Of a DNA stretch of 64,000 nucleotides, positions 8,655-17,154 are shown in pieces (the first letter of the stretch is position 1; the number at the start of each line of letters is the position of its first letter). The DNA is taken from contig NZ_LAZU01000029.1 in NCBI RefSeq assembly GCF_000987955.1, forward strand, positions 1-64,000, given 5' to 3'. This DNA is from Paenibacillus sp. DMB20. GTDB taxonomy: Bacteria; Bacillota; Bacilli; Paenibacillales; Paenibacillaceae. The notes under the pieces were generated by a model. That model did no database searches. It was not told the DNA's origin and saw nothing but the letters and a program-made list of their open reading frames with translations. The position numbers and the translations under genes are program-made.

Positions 8655-8908
8655 ATGCTAAAAATAGGTGAACTATCGAAAATTAAAGGCATATCAACGA
8701 AGACATTAAGACACTATGACAAAATAGGTCTGTTACGACCTATGAGAGTTGATTCACAAACCACATACCTCCTGAAAAAGAAAAAGTCCCTCAAAAAGGG
8801 GTCTTGGTACTAGGTCACGAATATGATATGAGTCCCAAAAATTGCTTGAACCGGTTTAAAGCTAAACGGGAGGTATATCGCAATTATCCAGAAGGAATCA
8901 GAGGTTAA
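8655..8908 (+). pseudogene. Truncated MerR-family regulator fused to a foreign tail
   Basis: ATG 8655 behind GGGGGAG begins a clear MerR DNA-binding head (IGELSKIKGISTKTLRHYDK). The frame then runs into a Lys-rich nonsense tail and stops at 8813, so only the first helix-turn-helix is left. A different frame, 8801-8908, ends just 3 bases before the next gene and reads as a plausible protein tail (GHEYDMSPKNCLNRFKAKRE). The locus looks like two gene ends joined by deletion. Confidence 0.6.
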
Positions 8909-8911
8909 ATA

Positions 8912-10045
8912 ATGATGACAACTGCAAAAACAGGAAAAGAAATCAAGATTGATCCTGCTTACATACAGTCACTATTACAGCGAATTGAACCTTCAGAATG
9001 TTTACAGTTATTATCCTGGAATTGCAGCCCACTTGGAAAAAACAAGGAAGAAAGTTCGGTCTACAGGGTATCTTGTACAGTTCTTGACCATAATCGAAAG
9101 CAGAATTATGCCCTGATACTCAAAACATTAAAACCCGATTCTATCCGAAATCAAGTCGATCACTACTATTACTGGAAACGCGAAGCTTTGGTTTACCATT
9201 CAGGAATACTGAATCAGCTACCGCCGGGTATAAGGGCGCCTATATGCCATGCGGTAGAAGAGTGTCCTGATGGAAGTGTTTGGATCTGGCTCGAGGATAT
9301 AGCTATTGAATCTATTCAGAGTGACTGGTCCATCACGCACATGCGTAAAATATCCTACTTACTTGGAAAATATAACGGGGCTTACATAACAGGAACTCTA
9401 CTCCCGTCTGAGGCCTTTTTATGCCAAAATTGGATGCGTTCTTGGGTAGAAGTTTGTACTGCTTATGCCAAACCCATCGAGGAGCAAAAAGTTACTTGGG
9501 ATTCATATTTGAATGAGTGTAATGGTAAGGGCCCTATGTGGGTCCTCTATCATAACAATAGAACCCGGGTAAATAACTTGCTGGAGACATTAGAATTACT
9601 GCCCCGTGTATTTGCCCATCAAGACGTACACTGGGATAACATTTTTTTAGAGCAATTAAATGGCAACGATTCATTAATAGCGATCGATTGGCAGTTTGCA
9701 AGCATTTCAGGTGTTGGAGAAGAGCTGGGTCGAATGTTTGGATATGCGTTATTAAAGAAGAAAGTCCCAGTTAACAAGGTAGCAGAATATAAGGAAATGT
9801 TATTTCTAAGCTATATGCAAGGACTTAGAGATGTGGGGTGGGACGGAAATTCCAAACTTGCTCGTTTCGGTTTTACTGCAACTGCGTCGCTTAGGTTTAT
9901 CATGGTTATTGATAAGCTTCTTAGTATCTTACAAGAAGACGAGAGAATGAATCAGAACGACAAATCAAGTCATCTGTTGTCAGTCACTCAGGAACTACTT
10001 AAAATGGCAGAAGAGTCCTGGAACCTTAGAAGTGAAATCATTTAG
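8912..10045 (+). CDS. Aminoglycoside/choline-kinase-type phosphotransferase
   Basis: A 377-residue protein of the APH/ChoK kinase fold. The catalytic loop HQDVHWDN (His236, Asp238, Asn243) and the metal-binding Asp in IAIDWQFAS are present. The N-terminal lobe has the expected beta-strand Lys (ALILKTLKP). It is longer than typical antibiotic kinases and lacks the tight signatures of known APH(3') or APH(2'') enzymes, so the substrate (antibiotic, choline, homoserine or other small alcohol) cannot be assigned. It starts 3 bases after a truncated MerR locus; ATG 8915 is an alternative start. Confidence 0.7.
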   Translation: MMTTAKTGKEIKIDPAYIQSLLQRIEPSECLQLLSWNCSPLGKNKEESSVYRVSCTVLDHNRKQNYALILKTLKPDSIRNQVDHYYYWKREALVYHSGILNQLPPGIRAPICHAVEECPDGSVWIWLEDIAIESIQSDWSITHMRKISYLLGKYNGAYITGTLLPSEAFLCQNWMRSWVEVCTAYAKPIEEQKVTWDSYLNECNGKGPMWVLYHNNRTRVNNLLETLELLPRVFAHQDVHWDNIFLEQLNGNDSLIAIDWQFASISGVGEELGRMFGYALLKKKVPVNKVAEYKEMLFLSYMQGLRDVGWDGNSKLARFGFTATASLRFIMVIDKLLSILQEDERMNQNDKSSHLLSVTQELLKMAEESWNLRSEII

Positions 10046-10206
10046 GTGATGTAGTTCTCCTGTCTACTGCGAAGAGCGCTTGCTTTGGGATGACAATGCA
10101 GAGGGACATGTCCGTAGATGACTCTTTATATCATATTCTAAAAAGTTTGAAGCCTACATTAACCATTTGGAAAATTACAATTGCTAAAAGAAAGTGGGAG
10201 AAGAAC

Positions 10207-10695
10207 ATGTACATAAGCAAATGGTGGGGAGATTTAATTGGCGGTTCCGATGATTCGCTGGCGTTAATAGACTATTTGGAACAATTGGACTCAACGGCTG
10301 TGACGCTCAATCAGATTTTAAAGGACTTGGGTTTCGATGTTCTGCTTTCCGAGGGAGACTTGAAAAACGGCGGAAGTATTGGATTTGATATAAAAAATGC
10401 TAACGGCACGTTTCGAGCAGAACTTGATATTGCCTGCTCAGCTCTAATCGATCTTTCAGCCATTGTGTTGGAGTCTCTTAAATCAGGCTATGTCGATTTG
10501 CATGATTTGGATGAGGTTAGGCAGCCGTGCAAACTTTATATTGATGCCTCCGAAGAAAAAAGAAACCTGCTTCGGGATGAATTGTACAAGTTTTCCCGTA
10601 ATCCGCTGGCTTACGATTTAGCCGAGCTTGTTCCGGCCGATGATATGAAGGAGCTTGCGGAAAAGGCAAAAATGATCGCAGATGAGCTGTTATAA
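10207..10695 (+). CDS. Hypothetical protein
   Basis: I chose ATG 10207 because GTGGGAGAAG lies directly upstream; an in-frame ATG at 10090 has no ribosome binding site. The 162-residue product is soluble, begins MYISKWWGDLIGGSDDSL, and has a helical acidic C-terminus. The length and WW-rich start are reminiscent of orphan immunity proteins in Bacillales, but no family is recognised. Confidence 0.55.
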   Translation: MYISKWWGDLIGGSDDSLALIDYLEQLDSTAVTLNQILKDLGFDVLLSEGDLKNGGSIGFDIKNANGTFRAELDIACSALIDLSAIVLESLKSGYVDLHDLDEVRQPCKLYIDASEEKRNLLRDELYKFSRNPLAYDLAELVPADDMKELAEKAKMIADELL

Positions 10696-10704
10696 GTTGC
10701 TTAC

Positions 10705-10857
10705 GTGTCTCGAATCACTTGCTCCATCCGCTTAATAACTTCCGCATGCTGCTCCTCCGGGATAAACTCAAGGAGACGGCTACTATGGCGTTCTCCCGTG
10801 CTGCTTCGCGAAGCTTAATTTCTTCTATTATTGGATCGAAGCAAGGCTGCATGTTGA
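10705..10857 (-). pseudogene. Minus-strand 3' gene remnant with one frameshift
   Basis: Read on the minus strand, this gives FDPIIEEIKLREAARENAI and then, after a shift of frame, EFIPEEQHAEVIKRMEQVI followed by a stop. The segments look like the C-terminal end of one helical protein. The source gene was not identified. Confidence 0.35.
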
Positions 10858-10961
10858 CCCTCTAGCAGGAATGTACCGATCGGTCGTGGAATATATCCGA
10901 AAAACCGAAGTGCTGAATATTAGGCGTATTCGGGTACGCCCTGTCGCAGGAGGAGAGCCGC

Positions 10962-11873
10962 ATGAAGACGATCACTGTTAAAAGCCTTACAGAAGCGTTC
11001 CCATTGGAAGTGCTTGCGGGAGCCAGCCGAATGGATCGCGTGATTACACGTCCACGAACGCACAGACCGGGGTTGGAGTTTGTTGGATATTTTGATTTTT
11101 TTCCCATGGAGCGGGTGCAAATACTCGGACGTAAGGAGATTACCTATTTATTGACGCTTACTGTAGAGGAGCGCAAGCTGCATATCGGAAATATTGTCAA
11201 ATATCATCCGCCGTGTTTTATTGTGACATCAGGACAGCAGGAGATTCCCTATCTGACCCAGTTCTGCAATCAGGAAGGCATACCGCTGCTGCGGACGCCT
11301 GAGACGACAACGGAGTTTATCGCCAAGCTGGACAGCTATCTGGTGAAAGTCTTGGCGCCGGAGGTGTCTATCCATGGAGTATGCGTTAATGTCTCCGGCA
11401 TAGGCATCCTGCTCAGGGGCAAATCCGGTATTGGCAAAAGCGAGACAGCTCATACGCTCATCAGAAGAGGCCACCGATTTGTGGCGGACGATATTGTGGT
11501 GCTTAAGAAGTTGGGCCCATCGACGCTTCTCGGAACACATAATGAGACCACACGCGAGTTCCTCGCCCTGCGCAGCGTCGGACTGATCAATGTCGTACGC
11601 CAATATGGGCGCAGGGCATTTCAGGACGAGACGCGAATTGTGCTCGACATTGAGCTGTCACCGTGGCAGGAAAATTCCCTGAACAATGAGCTGGAGGTAG
11701 TACCGCAGTTCACGGAATATCTCGGCGTTCAAATACCGCATATGGAAATCCAGCTTCAGCCGGGACGCGACGTAGCCGGTTTGATCGAAGCAGCGGCGAA
11801 TAATTGGTATCTCAAGCAGCTCGGCTACAGCGCCGTTGAAGAGTTCATGAAGCGGATCGAAAAAGAGATGTAG
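10962..11873 (+). CDS. hprK: HPr kinase/phosphorylase paralogue
   Basis: A 303-residue protein of full HprK length; ATG 10962 follows AGGAGGAGAG. HprK phosphorylates Ser46 of HPr and so controls CcpA-dependent catabolite repression. The central His138, the Walker A loop GKSGIGKSE (about 153-161), the acidic pair VADD (175-177) and the C-terminal PGRD segment are all present. The family signature normally reading RGLGIINV is RSVGLINV here, and the downstream loop also differs. The usual hprK neighbours (lgt, phosphatase and prolipoprotein genes) are absent, so this is probably a second, divergent copy. Its target could be HPr, Crh or another protein. Confidence 0.8.
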   Translation: MKTITVKSLTEAFPLEVLAGASRMDRVITRPRTHRPGLEFVGYFDFFPMERVQILGRKEITYLLTLTVEERKLHIGNIVKYHPPCFIVTSGQQEIPYLTQFCNQEGIPLLRTPETTTEFIAKLDSYLVKVLAPEVSIHGVCVNVSGIGILLRGKSGIGKSETAHTLIRRGHRFVADDIVVLKKLGPSTLLGTHNETTREFLALRSVGLINVVRQYGRRAFQDETRIVLDIELSPWQENSLNNELEVVPQFTEYLGVQIPHMEIQLQPGRDVAGLIEAAANNWYLKQLGYSAVEEFMKRIEKEM

Positions 11874-11928
11874 TCGTTAACTTTCACCGTATGCAAATCA
11901 ACTGACTCTTACGAAGGAAGGGCGGATC

Positions 11929-13968
11929 GTGCTCATGAAGAAATGGTTTTACCTGAAATGGCTTGTTATCTCGCTGCTGCTTATCCCTAATTTAGCGTTT
12001 CTACAAAGCGAAACCGTTCTTGCAGCACAAGCGAACCTCGCCCTGTACAAGCCTTCGGATGCCTCCTCCATCCGACAGCCAGGATTTGAAGCAAACAAGG
12101 CGGCGGATGGCGATGCGGCAACGTATTGGGCTTCTCAAAACAGCCATGAACAATGGTGGAAGATCGATCTTGGTTCCCCGGTTTCGTTCAATACCATCGT
12201 CATCAAGTGGATGGAAGCCTACGGAAAAGATTACGACATCAAAGTGAGCAACGATAATATCAGCTGGACAACCGTTTATCAAAAAAGAGAAGGAATCGGC
12301 GGGAACGATATATTGCTCTTTTCATCGCAGTCGGCGCGCTATATTTTATTTCAAGGTATAACCAGCGGATCCGCGAACGGGTATTCACTGTCGGAGTTTG
12401 AAGTTTATCAGGGGCCCGGCACAGTTCCAATCTATAAGAATCTCGACAACCTCGCGCTTGGCAGACGGGGTGTTGCCTCATCGGGAGATGCCAGTTATGC
12501 TTTCGACAGCGATGCGGCCGAAACGTTGTGGACAAGCAGTACAACCGGGCCGGAATGGATTTATGTCGATTTAGGCGCCATCAAAAACTTCAACCGCCTC
12601 ATTCTTCGCTGGGATGTGCCTTACGCAAAAGTTTACACTATTCAAACGTCGAATGACGGGAAGAATTGGCGTATGATTTACAACACGGCTGCAGGGAAAG
12701 GTAATATCGAAGATTTGCTTGTGGCAGGATCAGCGCGATTTATTAAAGTGAACTGCTCGGAAGCCGGCGTCGATTGGGGATATTACGGTTTATACAGTTT
12801 TGAGGTTTACAACGCGAAGCCGACAGCGGAACCTTTACCTACGGCTGGGGCTCTGACGATTACGTCACCTAATTCTTATTCGGCCCACTTGTCCTGGGTC
12901 CCTCCTGCAAATGCTTTTAAGGTTAGAATAAAGCGAAACGGCGTACTTATCGATGAATTTCCATCTATTGGCGGAACGGAATATACGGATTATTTGCTTT
13001 GGAAATCAACTTCCTATCAGTATGTCGTTCAGTTTTTGGATGCTTCCAACCAATATATCGCCAGCTGGACGGCATCGGTCACGACCCCGAACCAGACGGA
13101 AATGTTTCCGAGACTTTTTTCTGATACGAGCAGATTCAACCGGCCAATAGGAGAAAATCCGCAAATCGATCCCGATTCTGCGGCTATGATCCAATACGCC
13201 ATTGTCCCGGAAAAAAGAAAAGCTCATCTGACTTATGACGGTTACGGCATTTCCCTTGCTTATGCGAACCCGGTAAGCGAGGAATATACGATTCCGTACT
13301 ACTATTACGGAGGAAGCGAAACGATAAAAGCGCGAATTCCCAGATATGCCAGGACAACATCGGGCACGGACCATCATTTGGTCATCCTTAACCCGTCCAT
13401 TAACAAGGAAGTCGATACCTGGCTGGCGGTTTTCGATTATTCCAATAATACATGGAAAGCAGGAAGCCGCGGTATTGTAGATCTGAACGCGGAACCTAAT
13501 CATGTTGAGTCAGGTATATCAGGCGTGGCTGCAGGATGGGCTGCCATGGCCGGTATCATCCGGCCGGAAGAAATCGCTCAAGGACGGATCGAGCACGCCA
13601 TAACATTCACAAGCCCGCGGACCCGAAAAGGCTGGTATTCCGCACCGGCCCTCCAAGGGGACGGCAGAGATTCGAATCCATACTCTATCCCGGAAGGTGC
13701 ACTGCTTCAGTTGGATCCTTCCATCAACATCGATACGACCTATCCCGATTGGCCCGAATGGAAAAAGACAATAGCAAAAGCGGCTCAAGAGTACGGGATG
13801 TATTGCGTGGATACATCCGGTGCGATGACCATTCGCGGAGAATCGAACGACAGCCGCCATTATGATGCTTGGGAGAAGGCAGGGGTTACGGCAGACAGCT
13901 CGGGTCTGGGCGATTTCCCGTGGGAATCGCTGCGGGTTTTAAAGATGGAGCTTTATCCGTACAACTAG
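11929..13968 (+). CDS. Secreted protein with two discoidin (F5/8C, CBM32-like) domains and an uncharacterised C-terminal domain
   Basis: A 679-residue protein; GTG 11929 (or ATG 11935) follows GAAGGAAGGGCGG. Residues 1-33 are a signal peptide ending near VLAAQA. Two discoidin-type modules follow, about 34-160 (NLALYKPSDAS start, WWKIDLGSPVSFNTI) and about 168-297 (NLALGRRGVAS, WIYVDLGAI), then a fibronectin-III-like stretch (about 300-385). The C-terminal 290 residues (DHHLVILNP, GAALQLDP-like and EYGMYCVDTSG segments) resemble secreted bacterial proteins of unknown activity thought to act on glycans. An extracellular carbohydrate-binding role is likely; the reaction is unknown. A terminator follows directly. 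Confidence 0.7.
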   Translation: MLMKKWFYLKWLVISLLLIPNLAFLQSETVLAAQANLALYKPSDASSIRQPGFEANKAADGDAATYWASQNSHEQWWKIDLGSPVSFNTIVIKWMEAYGKDYDIKVSNDNISWTTVYQKREGIGGNDILLFSSQSARYILFQGITSGSANGYSLSEFEVYQGPGTVPIYKNLDNLALGRRGVASSGDASYAFDSDAAETLWTSSTTGPEWIYVDLGAIKNFNRLILRWDVPYAKVYTIQTSNDGKNWRMIYNTAAGKGNIEDLLVAGSARFIKVNCSEAGVDWGYYGLYSFEVYNAKPTAEPLPTAGALTITSPNSYSAHLSWVPPANAFKVRIKRNGVLIDEFPSIGGTEYTDYLLWKSTSYQYVVQFLDASNQYIASWTASVTTPNQTEMFPRLFSDTSRFNRPIGENPQIDPDSAAMIQYAIVPEKRKAHLTYDGYGISLAYANPVSEEYTIPYYYYGGSETIKARIPRYARTTSGTDHHLVILNPSINKEVDTWLAVFDYSNNTWKAGSRGIVDLNAEPNHVESGISGVAAGWAAMAGIIRPEEIAQGRIEHAITFTSPRTRKGWYSAPALQGDGRDSNPYSIPEGALLQLDPSINIDTTYPDWPEWKKTIAKAAQEYGMYCVDTSGAMTIRGESNDSRHYDAWEKAGVTADSSGLGDFPWESLRVLKMELYPYN

Positions 13969-13974
13969 ATTAAT

Positions 13975-14012
13975 CGGGTAGGGGGTTAATGGGCAGCCTC
14001 CTACCCGTTTTT
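13975..14012 (+). terminator. Rho-independent terminator
   Basis: CGGGTAGG and the following G run pair with CCTCCTACCCG, followed by TTTTT. The T run is also the start of the next structured repeat. Confidence 0.75.
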
Positions 14013-14059
14013 CGCCGATAGACCCGTTAAACTGAACCGTATCACAAGTAGGGCGAAAT
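14008..14059. repeat. Modular structured repeat, copy F
   Basis: TTTCGCC (14010-14016) pairs with GGGCGAAA (14051-14058) around GATAGACCCGTTAAACTG and the core GAACCGTATCACAAGTA. It lies directly behind a terminator stem, as in copies E, G and I. Confidence 0.7.
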
Positions 14060-14088
14060 GGTTCCGAAATGCCCATGCCTCTGTCCCC

Positions 14089-14288
14089 TCAGGTTACATT
14101 CAAGCCCTTGATGCGCATGTACTCGGTCATGCCACCGAGAGGGAATATCATCTTTAGCAAGTCGATGTGCTTGCGCGACCAGCCGTCGTGGCGGGTGTTC
14201 TCGCTGCGGGCTTGGCAGTAGCGTTTCATGTCGCTGTCATAAGTTTGGACCAATAGCTTGTGTTCAAGATTAGGGCGTAAAAAAATTC
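14089..14288 (-). pseudogene. Minus-strand 3' gene remnant
   Basis: An open minus-strand frame ends in TGA at 14089-14091 and reads as a plausible protein tail (LEHKLLVQTYDSDMKRYCQA, later HIDLLKMIFPLGGMTEYM). It has no start and is cut at 14288 by the MerR promoter region. Composition is more GC-rich than its surroundings. The family was not identified; a transposase or phage-type protein is possible. Confidence 0.4.
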
Positions 14289-14310
14289 TGGCAGAGCGTC
14301 ACGATTTCGC

Positions 14311-14341
14311 TTGAACCTTACGTAACGTAATGTTTTACAAT
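14311..14341 (+). promoter_or_regulatory. MerR-type promoter with 19-bp spacer and palindromic operator
   Basis: -35 TTGAAC (14311-14316) and -10 TACAAT (14336-14341) are separated by exactly 19 bp, the over-long spacing typical of MerR-activated promoters. The spacer holds the palindrome TTACGTAACGTAA. It lies 45 bases before the MerR gene, so the regulator is probably autoregulated. Confidence 0.75.
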
Positions 14342-14385
14342 AGAGCTACCGGTACATAGCTAGCGCCAAAGAGTGGAGATGGTTC

Positions 14386-14892
14386 ATGAAGAGACATTGG
14401 AAGGTCGGGGATCTCGCCAAGCTGACGGGGCTTACCGTACGAACCTTGCGGTTTTATGATCAAATCGGGTTGTTCTCTCCGTCGGGACAAACGGAATCCG
14501 GCCATCGGCTGTACAATGAATTGGACTTGTCGCGTTTGCACCAGATATTATCGCTTAAGGAGCTGGGATTATCTCTCGAGGAGATTAAATCGGCCTTAAA
14601 TGGCGGGCAGATCAGTCCGCTTGAGATCGTGGAACTGCAGATAGACCAAATCAAAGAACAGATTAAACTGCAGCAGAAACTATTGGAGCAGCTAAGATAT
14701 GTATCCAAGCTTATGCAGGGCAAGGCGGAATTAAGGGTTGAAGATTTCACGAGCCTTCTGCAGGCGATGAAGATAAAATTTGAGAAACCGGTCATTGAGC
14801 GGCAAACGAGTTGGGAGCGACATTTGGACCTGTTGGGAGATTTTCTTGCCGAAGAGAACGGAATTCCGAAACATAAGGAGGAAAATGAATGA
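14386..14892 (+). CDS. MerR-family transcriptional regulator
   Basis: A 168-residue protein. The N-terminal winged helix is clear (VGDLAKLTGLTVRTLRFYDQ, then SGHRLYNELDLSRL). A long dimerisation coiled coil rich in Gln and Leu follows (about 85-115), then a short effector region without Cys pairs, so it is not a metal sensor. It begins 45 bases after a 19-bp-spacer promoter. Its stop overlaps the start of the next gene by ATGA, so it is the first gene of an operon with two SRPBCC proteins whose ligands may be linked to its effector. Confidence 0.85.
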   Translation: MKRHWKVGDLAKLTGLTVRTLRFYDQIGLFSPSGQTESGHRLYNELDLSRLHQILSLKELGLSLEEIKSALNGGQISPLEIVELQIDQIKEQIKLQQKLLEQLRYVSKLMQGKAELRVEDFTSLLQAMKIKFEKPVIERQTSWERHLDLLGDFLAEENGIPKHKEENE

Positions 14893-15338
14893 ACGAACGA
14901 TTCGTCAAGCATGGAACCTTCGTCGTAGAACGGAATTATGCCGCTCCACCGGAGCGGGTTTATCAAGCATGGGCCGACCCGATTGCTAAAGCCAAGTGGT
15001 TTTCGAAGCCGGAGATCTTCGATTTCCAGGTTGGCGGGCGCGAGTACAGCAGCGGCGGGCCGCCGGAAGGGCCGATCTTTACCTTCGACGCCAGCTACCA
15101 GGAGCTTGTTCCAGAGCAGCGCATTGTCTATACGTACACGCTGGATTCGGGCGGCGTACGCATCTCCGTCTCGATCACAACGGTCGAGCTTATCAAGGTG
15201 GAGGGCGGTACGAAGTTGATTTTCACAGAACAAGGTGCATTCTTTGACGGACATGATACGCCAGAAACACGGGAACACGGAACAAACATCATGTTGGACA
15301 CACTGGGCAAGGTAGTAGAAGGGGAGGTAGGAACATGA
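14889..15338 (+). CDS. SRPBCC (AHSA1/START-like) protein 1
   Basis: A 149-residue protein of the AHSA1 family, a helix-grip fold with a hydrophobic ligand cavity. The N-terminus has the family pattern ERNYAAPPERVYQAWADP followed by a KWF motif, and the C-terminus ends in a long helix. Its start overlaps the MerR stop (ATGA), and its stop overlaps the next SRPBCC gene in the same way, so all three are translationally coupled. Family members bind small hydrophobic molecules; the ligand is unknown. Confidence 0.8.
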   Translation: MNERFVKHGTFVVERNYAAPPERVYQAWADPIAKAKWFSKPEIFDFQVGGREYSSGGPPEGPIFTFDASYQELVPEQRIVYTYTLDSGGVRISVSITTVELIKVEGGTKLIFTEQGAFFDGHDTPETREHGTNIMLDTLGKVVEGEVGT

Positions 15339-15775
15339 CCATAGGTGAAAATGAACTTATGGCTTCGCGCGAGTACGATGTCCCGCGGGAGCTTGTGTTT
15401 CGGGCATGGACAACCCCTGGTTTATTAGCAAAGTGGTGGGGGCCGAAAGGCTTCAAGAATACGTTTCACGAGTGCGATATGAGGCCGGGAGGTACGTGGA
15501 AGTTCACCATGCACGGACCGGATGGTGTGGATTATCCTAACCATAATGTCTTTGTTGAGTTCGTGCCGATGGAGCGGGTCGTGATTGATCATCTAAACGT
15601 TCACGAATTTCGGGTGACGGCTACCTTCGAGGGCTTCGATGGCCGCACCAAGGTCACCTTCCGACAACTTTTCAAGAAAAAAGAGGAGTTTGAACAAGCT
15701 AAGCCCATCTGCGTAGAAGCTAATGAACAGCAGCTTGATCGACTTGGCAAGGTGCTAGCGGAATTGGCCGACTAG
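15335..15775 (+). CDS. SRPBCC (AHSA1/START-like) protein 2
   Basis: A 146-residue AHSA1-family protein, paralogous in design to its upstream neighbour: SREYDVPRELVFRAWTTP, the KWWGPKGF motif, a GGTWKFTMHGPDG strand and a C-terminal helix. It is the last gene of the MerR-SRPBCC-SRPBCC operon and is coupled by an ATGA overlap. Tandem AHSA1 proteins with a regulator are common in Bacillales, but their ligands are mostly unknown. Confidence 0.8.
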   Translation: MTIGENELMASREYDVPRELVFRAWTTPGLLAKWWGPKGFKNTFHECDMRPGGTWKFTMHGPDGVDYPNHNVFVEFVPMERVVIDHLNVHEFRVTATFEGFDGRTKVTFRQLFKKKEEFEQAKPICVEANEQQLDRLGKVLAELAD

Positions 15776-16136
15776 CTTCTTAAAATGATATCTACATTTA
15801 CCCGAAAAGACTGCTACTTATGTAATGACTCTAAAATTGTCGCCTGTTGGCGGCCATGTTGTGATGCCGTTATCCAATACTCCTTGGTCGGAAATTTAAT
15901 AGTGACGCAGATAAGTTTCTTGATAGAGTCATTTCTAACAAACAGTAACTAATTCAAGGTCGTGGTCCTTACTGACGAGAATGCCGAAAACTACGGGAAT
16001 GATTGATAAGTAGAAATTAGATATGACAGTCTTGGCTAACACAATTGTCAGCAAAGGCTGTTTCTGGTATAGACATATTCAATCCAAAACTTTATATCAA
16101 TATCCACCAATCTATGATATGGTAGATGAAACCCAT

Positions 16137-16166
16137 AGGCATTCCACTCCTCGGAGTGGGGTGCCT
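16137..16166 (+). other. Long stable hairpin in the rplY/ctc leader
   Basis: AGGCATTCCACTCC (16137-16150) pairs with GGAGTGGGGTGCCT (16153-16166) through up to 14 base pairs with two G-U pairs. There is no T run behind it, so it is not a standard terminator. It lies about 155 bases before the L25 gene in a stretch (15776-16322) without a convincing gene, and could be an sRNA or a leader structure. Confidence 0.4.
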
Positions 16167-16322
16167 TCGTCTGTATTTGCGGGGTTTTTACATTTAATGT
16201 ATTGCTATCTATCTGAAAGGATGGAGGTCTGGATGCTATGTTTCTCTATTGATCCCCGTTCAGGGAGATTCGACGGCTGCTGTTACAGCGCTAAGATCAC
16301 TCATGTAAAGGAGAGGTAGAGC

Positions 16323-16868
16323 ATGGCTGCATGCATTCATACAGAAAGACGTCCACGATTAAATTCTTCGGGACTACGCAATTTGCGTCAGAAGGGGCGT
16401 TTGCCAGGGGTTGTGTTCGGTAAAAACGCAGATAACGAAATCATTCATATTTCCACCAAACAATTTGAAAAATGGCTAAAACAAGGGGCATCTGGCTTTA
16501 TTGAGCTAGAGATGGAAGGTGACCGATCAATGACGGTGCTGCTGGAGGATCTTCAGCGGAACCCGGTAACCGGCGCGCTTGTGCATGTTGACTTTCAGCT
16601 CGTTCAGACGGGTGAGATCATACGTACGAAGCTCGGGGTGAAATTCGTAGGTACTCCGATCGGAACGAAGTCGGGCGGAGTTGTGCAAATCCAGGACCCG
16701 TATGTTGAAGTAGAGGCTTTCCCGAAAGACCTGCCATCTACGGTTGAGCTGGACATCAGCGCGATGGAAATCGGAGATACACGCTTCGTGAAAGACCTAA
16801 TCCTACCGCCTGAACTGACGGTCATCTCTGGGGATAACGAGCTTTTAGTATCAGTGTCGAAACCTTAA
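16323..16868 (+). CDS. rplY: 50S ribosomal protein L25 / general stress protein Ctc
   Basis: A 181-residue protein; ATG 16323 follows AAAGGAGAGG. It has the 5S-rRNA-binding L25 domain (about 1-92; RNLRQKGRLPGVVFGKN) and the C-terminal TL5-type beta domain (about 100-180; FPKDLPSTVELDISAMEIGD). This two-domain form is the Ctc protein of Bacillus, induced by general stress. The spoVC/pth and prs neighbours usual for ctc are absent, so this may be an extra copy. A strong terminator follows. Confidence 0.9.
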   Translation: MAACIHTERRPRLNSSGLRNLRQKGRLPGVVFGKNADNEIIHISTKQFEKWLKQGASGFIELEMEGDRSMTVLLEDLQRNPVTGALVHVDFQLVQTGEIIRTKLGVKFVGTPIGTKSGGVVQIQDPYVEVEAFPKDLPSTVELDISAMEIGDTRFVKDLILPPELTVISGDNELLVSVSKP

Positions 16869-16940
16869 TGATATAGAGGCTGCTCCATTTGTGAAGTGAC
16901 CCTAAATAGCCAGACATCATATGTATTGGGCAGTCATATG

Positions 16941-16976
16941 AAATGAGTCCGGTAATTATACCGGACTCATTTTCAT
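16941..16976 (+). terminator. Rho-independent terminator of rplY
   Basis: AAATGAGTCCGGTA (16941-16954) pairs perfectly with TACCGGACTCATTT (16959-16972) around ATTA, followed by a T-rich tail. Confidence 0.9.
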
Positions 16977-17036
16977 TTATGTCCACAAGTTAATTATTTT
17001 GGTCGATAAAGCTCTTCGATTTCGCATTATAGATGA

Positions 17037-17079
17037 TACGGTGAACCGTATCATAAGTAGGGGCAAGTTTTTTTGCGGA
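17037..17079. repeat. Partial structured repeat, copy D
   Basis: The shared core GTGAACCGTATCATAAGTAG is followed by GGGCAAGTTTTTTTGCGG. The 5' part is missing or degraded. Confidence 0.55.
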
Positions 17080-17154
17080 ATTCCTTACGGGGCATGGATT
17101 TGTATATATGTGTGTGGGTTTCGGGCTATGGTAACGCTGAAAAGGTACATGGGG

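Noticed and set aside
14460..15278. A 272-codon minus-strand frame opposite the MerR and SRPBCC genes
   Set aside because: It lies fully antisense to two well-supported overlapping genes and has low-complexity Ser/Cys-rich composition.
16023..16319. A 98-codon plus-strand frame before rplY
   Set aside because: It has no ribosome binding site, an odd composition, and runs through the long leader hairpin; treated as non-coding.
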